Both the position numbers and the translations under genes were made by a program. Positions 20,779-32,717 of a stretch of DNA of 64,000 nt are shown in pieces. The DNA comes from Punica granatum (Eukaryota; Streptophyta; Magnoliopsida; Myrtales; Lythraceae), in contig NW_022204102.1 in assembly GCF_007655135.1 (NCBI RefSeq), positions 302,385 to 366,384 of the forward strand. The letters run 5' to 3'. Every line of letters begins with the position of its first letter. The first letter of the stretch is position 1. Under the pieces are notes generated by a model, which was not told the DNA's origin, ran no database searches, and worked only from the letters and a program-made list of their open reading frames with translations.

Positions 20779-23571
20779 TGTACGGACCCGAATGTTGACT
20801 CTCGTCGGGGCCCGCATCGCGCGCTTTTGGATCGCGCGGCTTGGTCGGAACGTCCACCTTCCCGCGGGGGCGCGCGTCGGACACGCGTGAGAGAAGGGGT
20901 CGCCACTTATCATTTTACGACCCGAAGGTCGAGGGCGGATAAGTTACCCTGGGTCTAAGGGTATGGAACACCTAGTTTGTTGTTAAGGCATTAGTATGTG
21001 CGGAACCGGAAAGTCCGTGTTCGGGGGTTCATGTTACGTGCGGGCCTATATCCCGCACGCCCTTTCGGTACTCTGGTTTGCTAGGCTTGCATGTTTTATT
21101 ATTTACCGCGTGAATTAAGCTGCACTCGACTCGCACGTTTTGACACCGGATATTCGATGAACCAAACGATGTCGGTTGAGAAGCCGGGAAAGAAGTAAAT
21201 CTATATGTCGGGGAATTGGTTCACAATCTTGCATTACAGTTCATCGAACCATGGAGGTTGAATCCCTGCGTGAACCAGAACCGCGAGATCTTGGATTTAC
21301 TTGTGTCTGGGCAAGCATTAGACCGATTCGATTAATTCGACTCTCGGACCGTTCGCTCACCGACTGGAATTCTTACAGAATAAATGCACCAAATAGAATC
21401 CTTACAATGCTCTCAAAACAATAAATACAAATTACAAAAGGGTCGAATTCCAGTCGTTTTGCGTTCGGTTATTATTCCACTCTAACTCACCGTGAGTTTA
21501 GGGAAAAGACCGAAGAACTGAAATTCAATGGACGCTCTCACTGAATAGGGCGTTGGACCCTGTGACTGTTGATTAGGGTGTTGGACCCTGTGCTCGATGA
21601 TTAGGGCGTTGAACCCTAATATTATTCGGCCTAGGGATCAGGCTCGACCAGCATGGCAAACAGGTGCGGAAAGATAACACGCAACATGTTAATAACAGAC
21701 AAAGTGTTTGTTATTGTCGTGTTTACGTGAATTAACAGATTATTAACCCAGGGGTGTTTTTGCAAGCAAATGCCATATGCTAAACAATCAAACATGTGCC
21801 AACGTTTTAGCATTCGGCTTTGTTTTGAGAACTTGACAAAGAGAGTCAAATCTCAGGTGTGTGAATCGCTTTTACAGTTGTTCTGAATTGTGACACTGAA
21901 TTACCACTGAATTAACCAAACTCGTGTTTTGACTCTAGATTTGGAATCTAGAATTCCTCCTAACCATTATCTAGTGTTTGGTTAGGTCGAGTGAAAGGTT
22001 AATCAACATTTCACAGGTTTTCTGACAAGGATCAACTGTTCTAGTTACCCGAGTCTATGTTAGGATAGCAGAAACTCATCAGTTAGATAAGAAAAGGCTA
22101 TGCAGATGAACCTGCACCTGAACAGGTAGCCCGTTCTTATCCCGTACTGTAGTGTTTCTATTATGCTAACCCTAAAGATGTCGCGGGGTTGTGAAAAGAT
22201 GATTTTGCCCTTTATTTGAAAATGGTTTTCAGAAAAAAGGGGAAACATCACAGTGCGGGCCACCTCGGCCTGTAGCCGGTGTCGACCGATTCCCTGGATC
22301 ATCCAGGGTTGTGCAAGAACCCTGAAAAAGCCAAAGAATCGGTTGATCTGTCCGGAAGTGATCCAGAAAGATCTTCCGTATCTTGACATGAGTTACCTGG
22401 AATCAAGTGAAAACTCAAGTTGAGACACAAAAGCCCTTTTTAGACGTCCATGCCACGTCGGACCGCGCGTTTCGGGTTTTGAAATTGATAAGTTTGAAAA
22501 GGGCACCAACATCCTTTGACGACTCGTCGACGCGAGTTATCAATTAATGTCCAATTCGGGTAAACTTTATCAGTGTGAAGTGAGTTTAATCGTGTGAGCG
22601 TCCCGATTAACCAGTTTGTGGCATTAATGCTTAAGGGTTGTGCCGAATGCATTAATTGTGAAAACGATTCGCGACTCGACGACCAAGACGATTCCATAAG
22701 GATCGAGGATAATTTGGTCTAATGACCGAAACTATCCTCATAACCAAATGGACCCGAATGAGTCATCGATACTCGAATCCATGCATGCTTCGTTTGAAAG
22801 AGTCTTTACATGATATTTTAATGGGAATCGTAAAGACATTGAAGTAAAACTTCACATCATCCGATCAACAAATTAAACTTGAGATAAGGAACTCATTCTT
22901 GACCCAAGGAAGGCCAAGAAGCCCTCGGCTTCATCTTGTGAAGGGTGGCCGCAGGTTCTCATGGCTCTATCCGAGTCACGAATGATTTCCTAATCGTGGT
23001 TTAATTATTTCTCGCATGCTCAAACATCAACCGTGATAAATAGCACTCCTTTTTAACAAAAGCCGGCGTTATCACGATTTGTTTAGCTCATTTAAACATA
23101 CAAACATTCACAAACGTGTTAACTAAGGAAAAGGATAAAATAACACCGGCTTCATGCATGCAATAATGATAAAACAAACTCGGAAATTAACTTGAATAGG
23201 CTAAGGAGACCGATCTTAACCCGAAAAGAGCAATTTAAGTCTCAACCCTCTCCTTTAGAGAGTTGGCCGAGAATTAATGTGCCATAATCGGGTTGGGATA
23301 GTCTTCTTTATGATGATCCAAGCTCTTTTCCGACATGGTAGCAAGTCATAAGATAGTGTACATGCATAATATAACATAAAATTGCATAAAAATTAAATCT
23401 TGCAAATGAAACATGCATGAAACACCATAATACTCCATAGCCATGCAAAAATATAAAAAGTCCTAACTCCTCTAAGTCAGAAGTGTTTTACCTAGCCTCG
23501 GAATACGAGGAAAGAGTCGGGGAAGTGTTTGAGAGTCGGGTGACTCGGTGGAACCCTTAAAAGGGTATTCG

Positions 23572-24754
23572 GGCGCAAGGGTGGACGTGCACGGGCGTTG
23601 GTGGGCACTGACAAGCGTTGGTGTTGGGCAAGGACGTGCGCGGGTGACGGGCGCGGGCGTGCGCGGATGGCGGGCGCGGGCGTGCGCGGATGGCGGGCGC
23701 GGGCGTGCGCTGGTGACGGGCGCGGGCGTGCGCCCGCTGGTGACGGGCGCGGGCGTGCGCTGGTGACGGGCGCGGGTGGCGCTGGATGATGAGCCCGGGA
23801 GTGCGCGGGTGACGGACACGGGTGTGCTGGTGAAGGGCGCGGGTGGCGCTGGATGATGAGCACGGGAGTGCGCGGGTGGCGGGCACGGGTGTGCTGGTGA
23901 GGGGCGCGGGTGGCGCTGGTGACGAGCACGGGCGTGCGCGGGTGACCGGCAAGGGTGTGCTGGTGATGGGCGCGGGTGGCGCTGGATGACGAGCACAGGG
24001 GTGCGCGGGTGGCGGGCACGGGTGTGCTGGTGAAGGGCGCGGGTGGCGCTGGATGACGAGCACGGGCGTGCGCGGGTGACGGGCGCGGGTGTGCTGGTGA
24101 TGGGCGCGGGTGGCGCTGGATGACGAGCACGGGCGTGCGCGGGTGACCGGCACGGGTGTGCTGGTAAAGGGCGCGGGTGGCGCTGGATGATGAGCACGGG
24201 AGTGCGCGGGTGGCGGGCACTGGTGTGCTGGTGAAGGGCGCGGGTGGCGCTGGTGACGAGCACGGGTGTGCTGGTGAAGGGCGCGGGTGGCGCTGGATGA
24301 GGAGCACGGGAGTGCGCGGGTGGCGGGCACGGTTGTGCTGGTGAAGGGCGCGGGTGGCGCTGGATGACGAGCACGGGCGTGCGCGGGTGACGGGCGCGGG
24401 TGTGCTGGTGATGGGCGCGGGTGGCGCTGGATGACGAGCACGGGCGTGCGCGGGTGACGGGCGCGGGTGTGCTGGTGATGGGCGCGGGTGGCGCTGGATG
24501 ACGAGCACGGGCGTGCGCGGGTGACGGGCGCGGGTGTGCTGGTGATGGGCGCGGGTGGCGCTGGATGACGAGCACGGGCGTGCGCGGGTGACGGGCGCGG
24601 GTGTGCTGGTGATGGGCGCGGGTGTGCTGGTGATGGGCGCGGGTGGCGCTGGATGACGAGCACGGGCGTGCGCGGTGTGACTGGTGATGGACGCTGGTGA
24701 CGCTCGAGGGTTGCGCTCGGTGACGCTCGGTGACGCTCGGTGACGGACGCTGGT
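23572..24754 (-). repeat. 67 bp GC-rich minisatellite in the 3' LTR
   Basis: The unit of 67 bases is built from shorter pieces such as GCGCGGGTGTGCTGGTGATG and GCTGGATGACGAGCACGGGC. Regular 67-base spacing is clear between 24361, 24428, 24495 and 24562. A 21-22 base sub-repeat is duplicated near 24600-24640. About 17 units, degenerate at the low-coordinate end. On the minus strand no stop codon occurs in any frame, giving three overlapping open frames of 368-479 codons rich in Pro, Ala, His, Arg and Ser with a period of 67 residues. I take these as composition artefacts, not proteins. Confidence 0.9.
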
Positions 24755-24889
24755 CACCCGAGAGCTCCAACTAGTCCCGAGATGCGGGATGGGACCTTCA
24801 AGAGTCGGGTTGGACCGTTGATGGGTCGGTTTTGAGCTGTTTTCCGTTGAACAGACCCGAATGGCATCAAACAGACCCGGCTGAAATAT

Positions 24890-25260
24890 TGGACAGACCC
24901 GACTGGCACAAGTCGGGTCGGACGTCGCCACGGAGGCTCCCGATGGAATTTTGAGGCAAGGTCAGTGGCTCCTGACTCCTAACTGGCCCCCGGAGGTTAC
25001 TGTGGTGGTCGTTTGGTCCCAGAGTTATCAGGTCGACCCGTGCAGCCCTGCAAAGATCACGGAAAACAGAGTACGTCTGGAAATTCGGACCCGTCTGGCA
25101 CCAGTCGGGTCGGACGTCGCCACGGAGGCTCCCGATGGAATTTTTGAGCAAGGCCAACGGCTCCCGACTGCTAACTCACCTCTGGAGGTGGCTGTGGTGG
25201 TCGTTTTCCGAAAAGAGTCTCAGATCGACCCGATCTGCAAGAAAACCGCACAAACAGTCA
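24890..25260 (-). repeat. 191 bp tandem duplication in the 3' LTR
   Basis: A block around GTCGGGTCGGACGTCGCCACGG at 24897 recurs at 25088, with the following 100 bases also similar (GGAGGCTCCCGATGGAATTT). The same duplication is in the other LTR (about 38940-39300) and in the older LTR at about 61090-61420, so it is ancestral to the family. Confidence 0.75.
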
Positions 25261-27369
25261 GAAATTTCGACCCGACTGGGCAGTCGGGCTGTTTCTTCTT
25301 CCTGGGGTTAAACCGACGGGTTTTTCTTGGATTTCTTGACTTCTTGACACCCTAGGGTTGTGTGGGGAGGTGTTTGATGGGTTATGGTAGCTCAAACCGA
25401 CTTGGAAAGGCTTGAAACCCGGTTTGACATTTTTTACCCGAGAAGGACCAAATCTGTCCAGATTTTGTTCAAGGCTGGTTCTATGGCTTAGAGGCTTCAA
25501 ACTAAAAATCTAAGTTCAGAAATGGATAGAGGGGCTCGAAAACATGTGGGATATGAAGTTTGGTAAAGTTTGGATTCAAGCCGGGATGGATTCCGACTTA
25601 AGACTTTGCCCGGTTTTGCTTGGTTTTGCTTGCTGGAAATGGCTGAAGCTTGCTGCGGTTTGCTATGGAGTTTGAGAGCTTTTGAAGAGTGAGAAATGCT
25701 AGAGAGAGAGTGTTTTTAAGGTCCCCTTAAGTTAATGACATTTGGACAATATATAGAAAAGCTTAAATGCAAGATTAGTGAAGAAAAGTGCAATTAGGGC
25801 CATGGATTAGTGGAATCCGAATTTCTTAAGGAAATATCAAGCTCAATCCTCATCCATTGCATTAATGGAGAAGAGATAAGAGCATTGATGGCTTGGATGG
25901 GAAGTTGGAGTGTTGAATTGAAACACTTAGATATTTTGCAAAAGGAAGACAAATGCAAGTTGTCTTCTTGGCTTGAAGAAGAAGATGACAAGAGACATGG
26001 AGGGCAATGGGCATGGGTGAGGCGGCAATGAGTTGGCCGTGGGTCCCACGGGTCGCGAGGTAAGTTCGGGTCTCGATTGGTCGCGCATTCGAAGTTCGTG
26101 GTTCGAATTGAACGTCGAATTGTCGATATATGCGAGAAAACGGAGTTAATGAGCCCGAGATTGACATTTTTCATGGAGAAATGTCCCGGATGTGTGCGAG
26201 GCTCGGAATCCGGTTTTGCTCATTGCAAGTGACCAGGGCGAAGTTGTCCGCTTTTGACAGCATATCTTGTGTCCGCATCTCACGTTGGTCATTTTGACAT
26301 AAATTGTCAGACAACGTGAACAATTATCCCTTAAGCCGGTAATGCTAACGTGGGGCCGGAGACGTCCTAGAAGGCCGAGACTGGTTTTCTCAAGATGACT
26401 TCTGAGTTGCTTGGGCACTCCGGAGATTACTGTAATCTCTGTTTGTCAAGATTAGACCTCCAAGGACTTGAAGAGTGTATCTGAGACCTCTAAAGCACTG
26501 TTTGAGAGATCTAGATGAGTTGTGTGAATTATTCCGACGGCTCCACATTGAGCCTTAAGAAGGCTAGCATTGTGTAACGTAAGCATTCGGCGTCAAATTT
26601 CCCCAAAGAGGACCTCCGGATATGGATTTCCACTGAAAATGGTCATTTCCGCTCTTCGGAGGTTACTCGGGAAACCGCGAAGGGTTTTGCTGTCTGTTTT
26701 GCCCAATTGTGAATGTCTGCTAGAGTTTTCTGGGCAATGCGGTATGAACTTCATTTGCCGTAATTCCATCAGACCATTCTCCGGCTATGCTCTTCTGAAG
26801 AGGGGTATGCTTGTTTTGCCGTTCGGAAGTCATTTGAAGTATCTGTGTGACTTCCAAGAGACAATCTGAAGCATTGTTCATGCTCTGTGTGCTGATGGGG
26901 CATGGCCGCGTCTGATATTTGGAATTAACTTTTCTCCAGGAAACCGGCATTTTTGGACTTCCACTGAAAAGTTGTCTGTATACAGAAAGTTGTTCTGTAT
27001 AGAACAGATGATTTGCAAAATGCCTTTGGGGACACTTTTCATCTATTTGGCACTGGTGTGGATTTTTGGAGTCCAATATTCACTATCTTCCGATGACCGA
27101 GCGAACTATCGGAAAATAGTGTCGTCCGTGTAATACACTGAAAACGCCGGTTTTGGACATTGTTGAGTTCTTTGGTCGCTCTGTTCCCCTTTGGTGACCC
27201 CTAGAGTCCTTCTGTCATGTCCATGGGCCATTTGCTCAATTTTGCCAACTTGAGGATGAATAGTGATTTCTTGCTCTGCCGAGCCGTTTTCTGTATTCTG
27301 CTCAAGTCGTGGCTTGGGTCATTGCTAATATCATTGTTTGGAATGGTGAGCCAAAATGGGGTGCTGACA

Positions 27370-27382
27370 GCTTGCCCCTCTT
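27370..27382 (-). other. Polypurine tract of the giant element
   Basis: On the minus strand AAAGAGGGGCAAGC directly precedes TGTCAGCACC, the start of the 3' LTR. Position and composition fit a plus-strand primer. Confidence 0.8.
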
Positions 27383-27584
27383 TGACTGCTTGCTCGAGTA
27401 GAGGATGCAATCAAAGATTTCAAAAGCACCCCAGTTTGATAGCAATGATCAAAATGGAATTTCCTATATGGCCCTCTCCTTTTTTTGTTTTGGATATGTA
27501 GGATGTTGTACCTAATAAGAGGGAATATGGTGAGATGTGCACAATAACATGTAGAGTTCGGAACAAAGCTGAAACAGGCAATTA

Positions 27585-27925
27585 AAGTCGGGACTGACCC
27601 CGACGGGGACTGACCCCAATGCAAGAAAAGTAATCGGGACTGACCCGAAGGGGTTTGCAATATGCACGAAAAGTAATCGGGACTGACCCGAAGGGGTTTG
27701 CAATATGCACGAAAAGTAATCGGGACTGACCCGAAGGGGACTGACCCCAATGCAGGAAAAGTAGTCCGGACTGACCCGAAGGGGACTGCAATATGCACGA
27801 AAAGTAATCGGGACTGACCCGAAGGGGACTGACCCCAATGCAGGAAAAGTAGTCGGGACTGACCCGAAGGGGACTGACCCCAATGCAGGAAAAGTAGTCG
27901 GGACTGACCCGAAGGGTTTGCAATA
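27585..27925 (-). repeat. 43/45 bp tandem array near the 3' LTR
   Basis: Alternating units that share CGGGACTGACCCGAAGGGG. One continues TTTGCAATATGCACGAAAAG (about 43 bases), the other ACTGACCCCAATGCAGGAAA (about 45 bases). Seven or eight units lie in the 3' untranslated part of the element. Frames open across it on the minus strand are repeat-derived. Confidence 0.85.
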
Positions 27926-28084
27926 TGCACGGGGCGCATACCGAATGAACTGCATGGTTCAAAGGCGCCTACCCGGTGGACTTGCGAGATGCATGAGCGC
28001 TTGCTCGGCGAGTTTGCAATATGCACGGGGCGCATACCGAATGAACTGCATGGTTCAAAGGCGCCTACCCGGTGGACTTGCGAT
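27916..28084 (-). repeat. 96 bp tandem repeat, 1.8 copies
   Basis: GTTTGCAATATGCACGGGGC begins at 27916 and again at 28012. The second copy is cut short at about 28083, where the 56 bp array starts. Confidence 0.8.
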
Positions 28085-28420
28085 GTGCACTGCAATCCTG
28101 AGAGGGTGCACGCTAATGAAAATGCATTGCGGAAATAAATGTGCACTGCGGTCCTGAGAGGGTGCACGCTAATGAAAGTGCATTGCGGAAATAAATGTGC
28201 ACTGCGGTCCTGAGAGGGTGCACGCTAATGAAAGTGCATTGCGGAAATAAATGTGCACTGCGGTCCTGAGAGGGTGCACGCTAATGAAAGTGCATTGCGG
28301 AAATAAATGTGCACTGCAGTCCTGAGAGGGTGCACGCTAATGAAAGTGCATTGCGGAAATAAATGTGCACTGCGGTCCTGAGAGGGTGCACGCTAATGAA
28401 AGTGCATTGCAGAAATAAAT
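28085..28420 (-). repeat. 56 bp tandem array, six copies
   Basis: Units start at 28085, 28141, 28197, 28253, 28309 and 28365 with GTGCACTGCGGTCCTGAGAG and are almost identical. The motif GTGCAC, a perfect palindrome, occurs twice per unit. A very regular, recently amplified array. Confidence 0.93.
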
Positions 28421-31400
28421 GTGTGAGAAGTAAATGCAAACACTGGGGAGTGGTGTGAGGTGTGGAAGGAATCATTGTGTTCCTTCCCTCGTTGATTTCG
28501 TCCATGTTGCAATCGATGTGGTGGCAAAATGCTTCGTTATTTGCCAACTGATTGCGATGCAACTGAGTGCCTGGAGTGCTGCTCTGAAGATTCTCCTCTT
28601 GGGTTGAGATTGTCATCCGTCACATGAAGTAGAGATGAATCGATCTTGGGGAGATATCTTCCAAGGAGCGTTGATTTGTCGGAGGCAAGCGTTGATGCTG
28701 GGACGAAGTCATTTCACTGAAGCCTTACCTCTGTGGCAGTGATGTGTTTGATCTGCCGAAAGCCGGGCTCGCCGCTAGGCGGTTACCTATTGGGCTGCCG
28801 GAAACCGACTTTGCTGCTGAGGAATGATTGTGCTTTGTCGGAGGCCAGCTCTGCTGCTTGGGCGGTCATGCTTTGACCTGCAAGAAGTTCGCCAAAAGTC
28901 GGCGTCTTGTATTGCGAGACTCGAGCTCTAAGACAGAGCGCCTACGTATCCGTGGAACTAGGAATCAGAGTCTGTCGTAGTTCATGCTGTTTGCAGTACC
29001 TGTGATCCTGACATTACTGGTAAATCATGTTAGAAATACTAACAAGTAATGGACACAGGTAAGCATGAAAATGTTGTTGCGACACGCAGATCTTCAGTTT
29101 TGGGTCACCTAAACAACCCATGAAGATTTTTGCTTTGACAGTATAAGTAGGTCCCGTTCTCGGAGGCCTAGATGCGAGGCCTCCAGGGGCTCCCGTTAGC
29201 TATGTATTGGGCATATCGAGACTTCCCCGACGATGCCCTAGCAATTCTATCGTTTGTTCGACGCGCCCGTCGGCTTTGAACCCTTCTCAATAGGGTACAG
29301 TAGGGCGCTGCATTTGCAACCCGCTTGGGGATTTCTATTCAGATTTGGTCAGACTCGGTCTGACCATTTCCAAAGCGTTGTGACTAGACTCTTGGAGAGG
29401 AATGTCTGGGATTTTGGCTCTGTGATAGCCTGTTGAAGGGTGGCTGTGACCCATTCGGAGTTATGCAAAGACAAAGTGAAAAGAGAAAGCTTGGGAAGCA
29501 TGTTGCCCGCAGGCTAAAAGGATACACGGGTTCACGCCTGCAATAAGATGTACCCCCATTTTTCTTCGTCCTTCTGTTGTGTAGGTTGTACTGAACTGCT
29601 TGGACGTCGTATTCAATTACCCACTGTGTTTGAGGAAGGTTCCCTCTTGGACGGTTGAATGGTATTGGAGAGCCGATCGGGGATCGTGTTAGAATAGATA
29701 AACTGGCCACTTCCCTTGGGGATCCCTTGTCCACACGATGTGTGAGAGACTAGGGGGCAATTTTATTTATCTCTCGTTTTGCTCTCCTTTTGCTACGGTC
29801 ACCCACCTCAGGGCCGCACCTCTCAATCTAAAGGGGAAGAGCTCTCCTTTTGCCACGACCGCCCCAAAGGGTTTTCGGTCGTGCCTCTCTTTTACCCTAT
29901 CTTTTGCCTAGGCCGCCCCAAAAGGGGTTTTCGACCTAGCGGGCTCGATTCTTTTATCTCTCGAGTTTGCAAGGGCGAAGATTTTGAAGGATTCAACCTC
30001 CGAGTGCATTGTTTTCTGTCTCCGTCAAGGAGTTGTGTCTGCTGCTCCCCTTTTTTGTCGGGGTTTATTGACTGCTTTTGAATTGGCGGTGCCGGAGTTT
30101 TAAATCTCGGCGGTGCCTTGTTTTGTTCATTGGCAGGTTTTTCCTGCATCTTTTCTCTCTCTCTTCATTGGCGGGTTTTTCCCGCTTCTTTTCGCTCTGT
30201 TTTTTTTTTCTTGCAGCTGGGGTTTGTTTTGTGCCCCGTGTCTTTGTTTGAAACTCCTCGACTTTGTATCGCCGAGGCCACTTTGGTGTGCTTCGCCTCG
30301 TGGAGACTTGTTGTGTGTTGCTAGCCCTATTTTGTGAGGACCGGCTTTCTTGGAAGTTTGACTCCCGTGCACTCGAAAGTTGAACTTCGTCATTTTCCCT
30401 TGCAATCTCTTCAGGTTTTCCCTTGCAATCTCTTCAGGTGAATTCCCCTATTGTCTAGAAGGAAAATACAAATTTGCCCTAGGGAACCAGTGGTCGGAGT
30501 TGTCTTGATGCTTGTTGCGGAGGAGGCCTGGACTTAACGCAAATGACCAGGAGCGTTCCAACGTCACTTGCTGGAGTGACCCACGATGGCGACCTCGGGG
30601 CGAACTTCAACCAGGGAGGCCCAGTGTACGTCGCTTGCCGAGGTTGTGTTGGCGCGAACTTCAACCGGGGATGCCCCAGTGTACGTCACTTGGAAATGCT
30701 TTTCGTGGGTGGATGATGTCCGAGGTGGTCTCGGTGCAAGCGTTGAACGCGAATGCCCCGGTCTTTTGTCATCGATGTGACTCGTGGTGGGTGGTTTCTG
30801 CAACTGTCGCCCCTGGCCGTCTCATGTCGTCAATGTCAACTGAAATCGTTGCGTTGATGGCATAAGGCTCGCTCAGTTGTTTTTGTCTTTAGCTTTGTAG
30901 GGGGTATCTCCGTGCCGAGCCCCTTCCCTGTCAAAGTATAAGGGAGAAGGCTCGAGAGGAGTTCTCAGAAAGGCGTGAGCCTGTGCATCATTCTTCGCCT
31001 GTGACCGGCGTGTCCCTGTAAAAGATGACAAAGAAGATAGTGTGTTAGGCGATTGTGCGGTGGAGTATGCGGTAAGAAATATGGGGTGGACCCATGGGAA
31101 AATCCCTTTTGTCTCGCACACGACCCATGGGGTGTCGCGTGTGGATGACATTTGTTTCCGGGAATGTAGTCATCATCACTCTGGAGTGGTTAGACCATGA
31201 CTGAGGTCACATAAGCATGTTTTCCCTAATTGCGAGTAGGCATGCGCAGCCGTCCTAGGGAAGGCTCGAGAAGCCGAGTCCCACGAGGACAGGTGAGTCG
31301 AACAGGTCCAACAGAACTGATAGGGCGTCTTCGAGACTGTCCTAATGCTCCATTGAAGGATTTGTTCATGTCGGGAGCCCATTTGTGGGAATGCATTTGA

Positions 31401-31640
31401 ATGAAAGCAACAGAGAGTTTAAAGAAAACTGCGCGTGTTGCCCCAGTGTTTAGTCGGTGATCACAACGGAGGTGGATGAGATCCATTCTTTGATCGGAGG
31501 CATGACCGTGCTGGTCTGCGATGGAGAGTTGGGTCATGCTCTGTTTGTGGAGCTGTCACTTTCTGTCTTTGCAGTGGAAAGATTAGACTTGCTCCTTGAA
31601 GTATCGCTTGGATGAATTTGTATCCAAGTTGATTTTGGAT
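28421..31640 (-). other. Non-coding interior of the giant element
   Basis: No recognised protein on either strand. It holds small local duplications: the CCTTTTGC-ACG-CCGCCCC-type blocks at about 29785-29945, and two copies of CGAACTTCAACC-GGGA-GCCC-AGTGTACGTC at about 30601-30690. This is where pol genes would lie in an autonomous element; none is visible. Confidence 0.6.
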
Positions 31641-31644
31641 TTCA

Positions 31645-31790
31645 GATGAGCCTGAAAGCAGTAAATGCGAGGCGTCAAAACCTGAAAGCAGTAAATGCGG
31701 GGCCGAAGCCCAAAAGCAGTAAATGTTGGGCTGAGGCCCGAAAGCAGTAAATGCAGAACTGAGGTCCGATGCAGTAAATGCATGCTCGAT
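31645..31790 (-). repeat. 30 bp-class tandem repeat (AAAGCAGTAAATGC)
   Basis: Five units share AAAGCAGTAAATGC, followed by variable GGGGCCGAAGCCC-like sequence. The same repeat type, greatly expanded, occupies 63558-64000 next to the third LTR copy, linking the two elements. Confidence 0.75.
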
Positions 31791-32289
31791 AGGAAAATGC
31801 AAGAGATGTAAGAGCAAAGGTCAATGCTGAGGAATAGCGCAAGGCGCTGCAATGCAGTGACGCCGATTTGCTTGCGGTATTGCTCTATGGAGCAGGGATG
31901 GGGACTTAGTGTTGAAATCCCAAGGAGCTGGATGGATGGGAGACGTTTGTTGTCTCAATTGTGGTCGCTTAGTATTCAGGCTGTCTTCTTGTTGAGAATT
32001 TCCTGCAATGGGAAAAGAAAACAATGAAGGAGCATGAACCGTTCAGCATTTCAATGCAAGAGTGTAGGGAAGCGAACTGGCCTGGTAGGTGTCGTGCGAG
32101 CACATCGAGAGACATGCATTGATACGTTGAGCAGGCATGTATGAGTTGGTGTGAACATGCTTGGACATGTGTGAGGCGCGCTCGATCGCTGGTAGATGCG
32201 CTGGGTCACGCGAAGGGACGTGCGTCCGATCACGCAGTGACACTCTCTGTTAGGAAGAAGTTAGTGTTGGTTAACTTCGCCTGGGAAGG

Positions 32290-32515
32290 TTGATCGGCAT
32301 TCGGGCCACAGTTCGTCTTGCTGTGGAGGAAGGGTGAAGGCCGCGAGTGGCCTGCCCGCTAAAGTGGGCACGACTCGCCTATCGTGCGGGGTGGGTGGCC
32401 GGGCTGGACGGCCTCTGGTCATAGCACATCTCGCTATGGAGAAGTGAAGACCGCAAGTGGTCTACCCGCGAAGGTCGGCACAACTTGTCTATCGCGCGGA
32501 AATGCGTTGTAGCCG
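32290..32515 (-). repeat. Two-copy tandem repeat of about 115-120 bp
   Basis: GTGAAGGCCGCGAGTGGCCT...CCGC-AAAGT-GGCAC-ACT-G-CTATCG at about 32333 recurs as GTGAAGACCGCAAGTGGTCT...CTATCGCGCGG at about 32445, with roughly 85% similarity by eye. Confidence 0.65.
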
Positions 32516-32717
32516 CAAGACAATAAATATATCAAATGTATGCAATGCGTGGGTTTTGAAAGCTAATGCTGTTGTTCGCATTGATTCAAAGAGTTTAAAA
32601 TACAATGCAGTTTGGAAAATAAATCCTTAAGTCGATCTTCCATCTCGCTCGGGGCACAAGTGAACATTGCCACGGAAAACACCAATTCCAGGCGAAAGCT
32701 TAGTGGAGATATCTATC

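Larger units (their letters stand above)
20779..27369 (-). repeat. 3' LTR of the giant element (6591 bp)
   Basis: Nearly identical to 34791-41424. Differences seen include one-base changes in A-runs, AGCATGG against CATGG near 21650, a missing 12-base GCCAAACTTCGG-type insert near 26070 and a slightly shorter minisatellite. In element orientation it begins TGTCAGCACCCC and ends GGTCCGTACA. Confidence 0.92.

Noticed and set aside
23472..24931. Long Pro/Ala/His/Arg-rich open frames (368-479 codons) on the minus strand, repeated at 37480-38974
   Set aside because: They are three registers of one stop-free 67 bp minisatellite inside an LTR, with no start context or domain. Listed as a repeat.
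24951..25355. 134-codon plus-strand frame, duplicated at 38994-39398
   Set aside because: Conserved only because both LTRs are copies. Antisense to the element and without a domain.
28085..28420. CRISPR-like array
   Set aside because: Units are contiguous 56-mers without unique spacers, within a plant retroelement.
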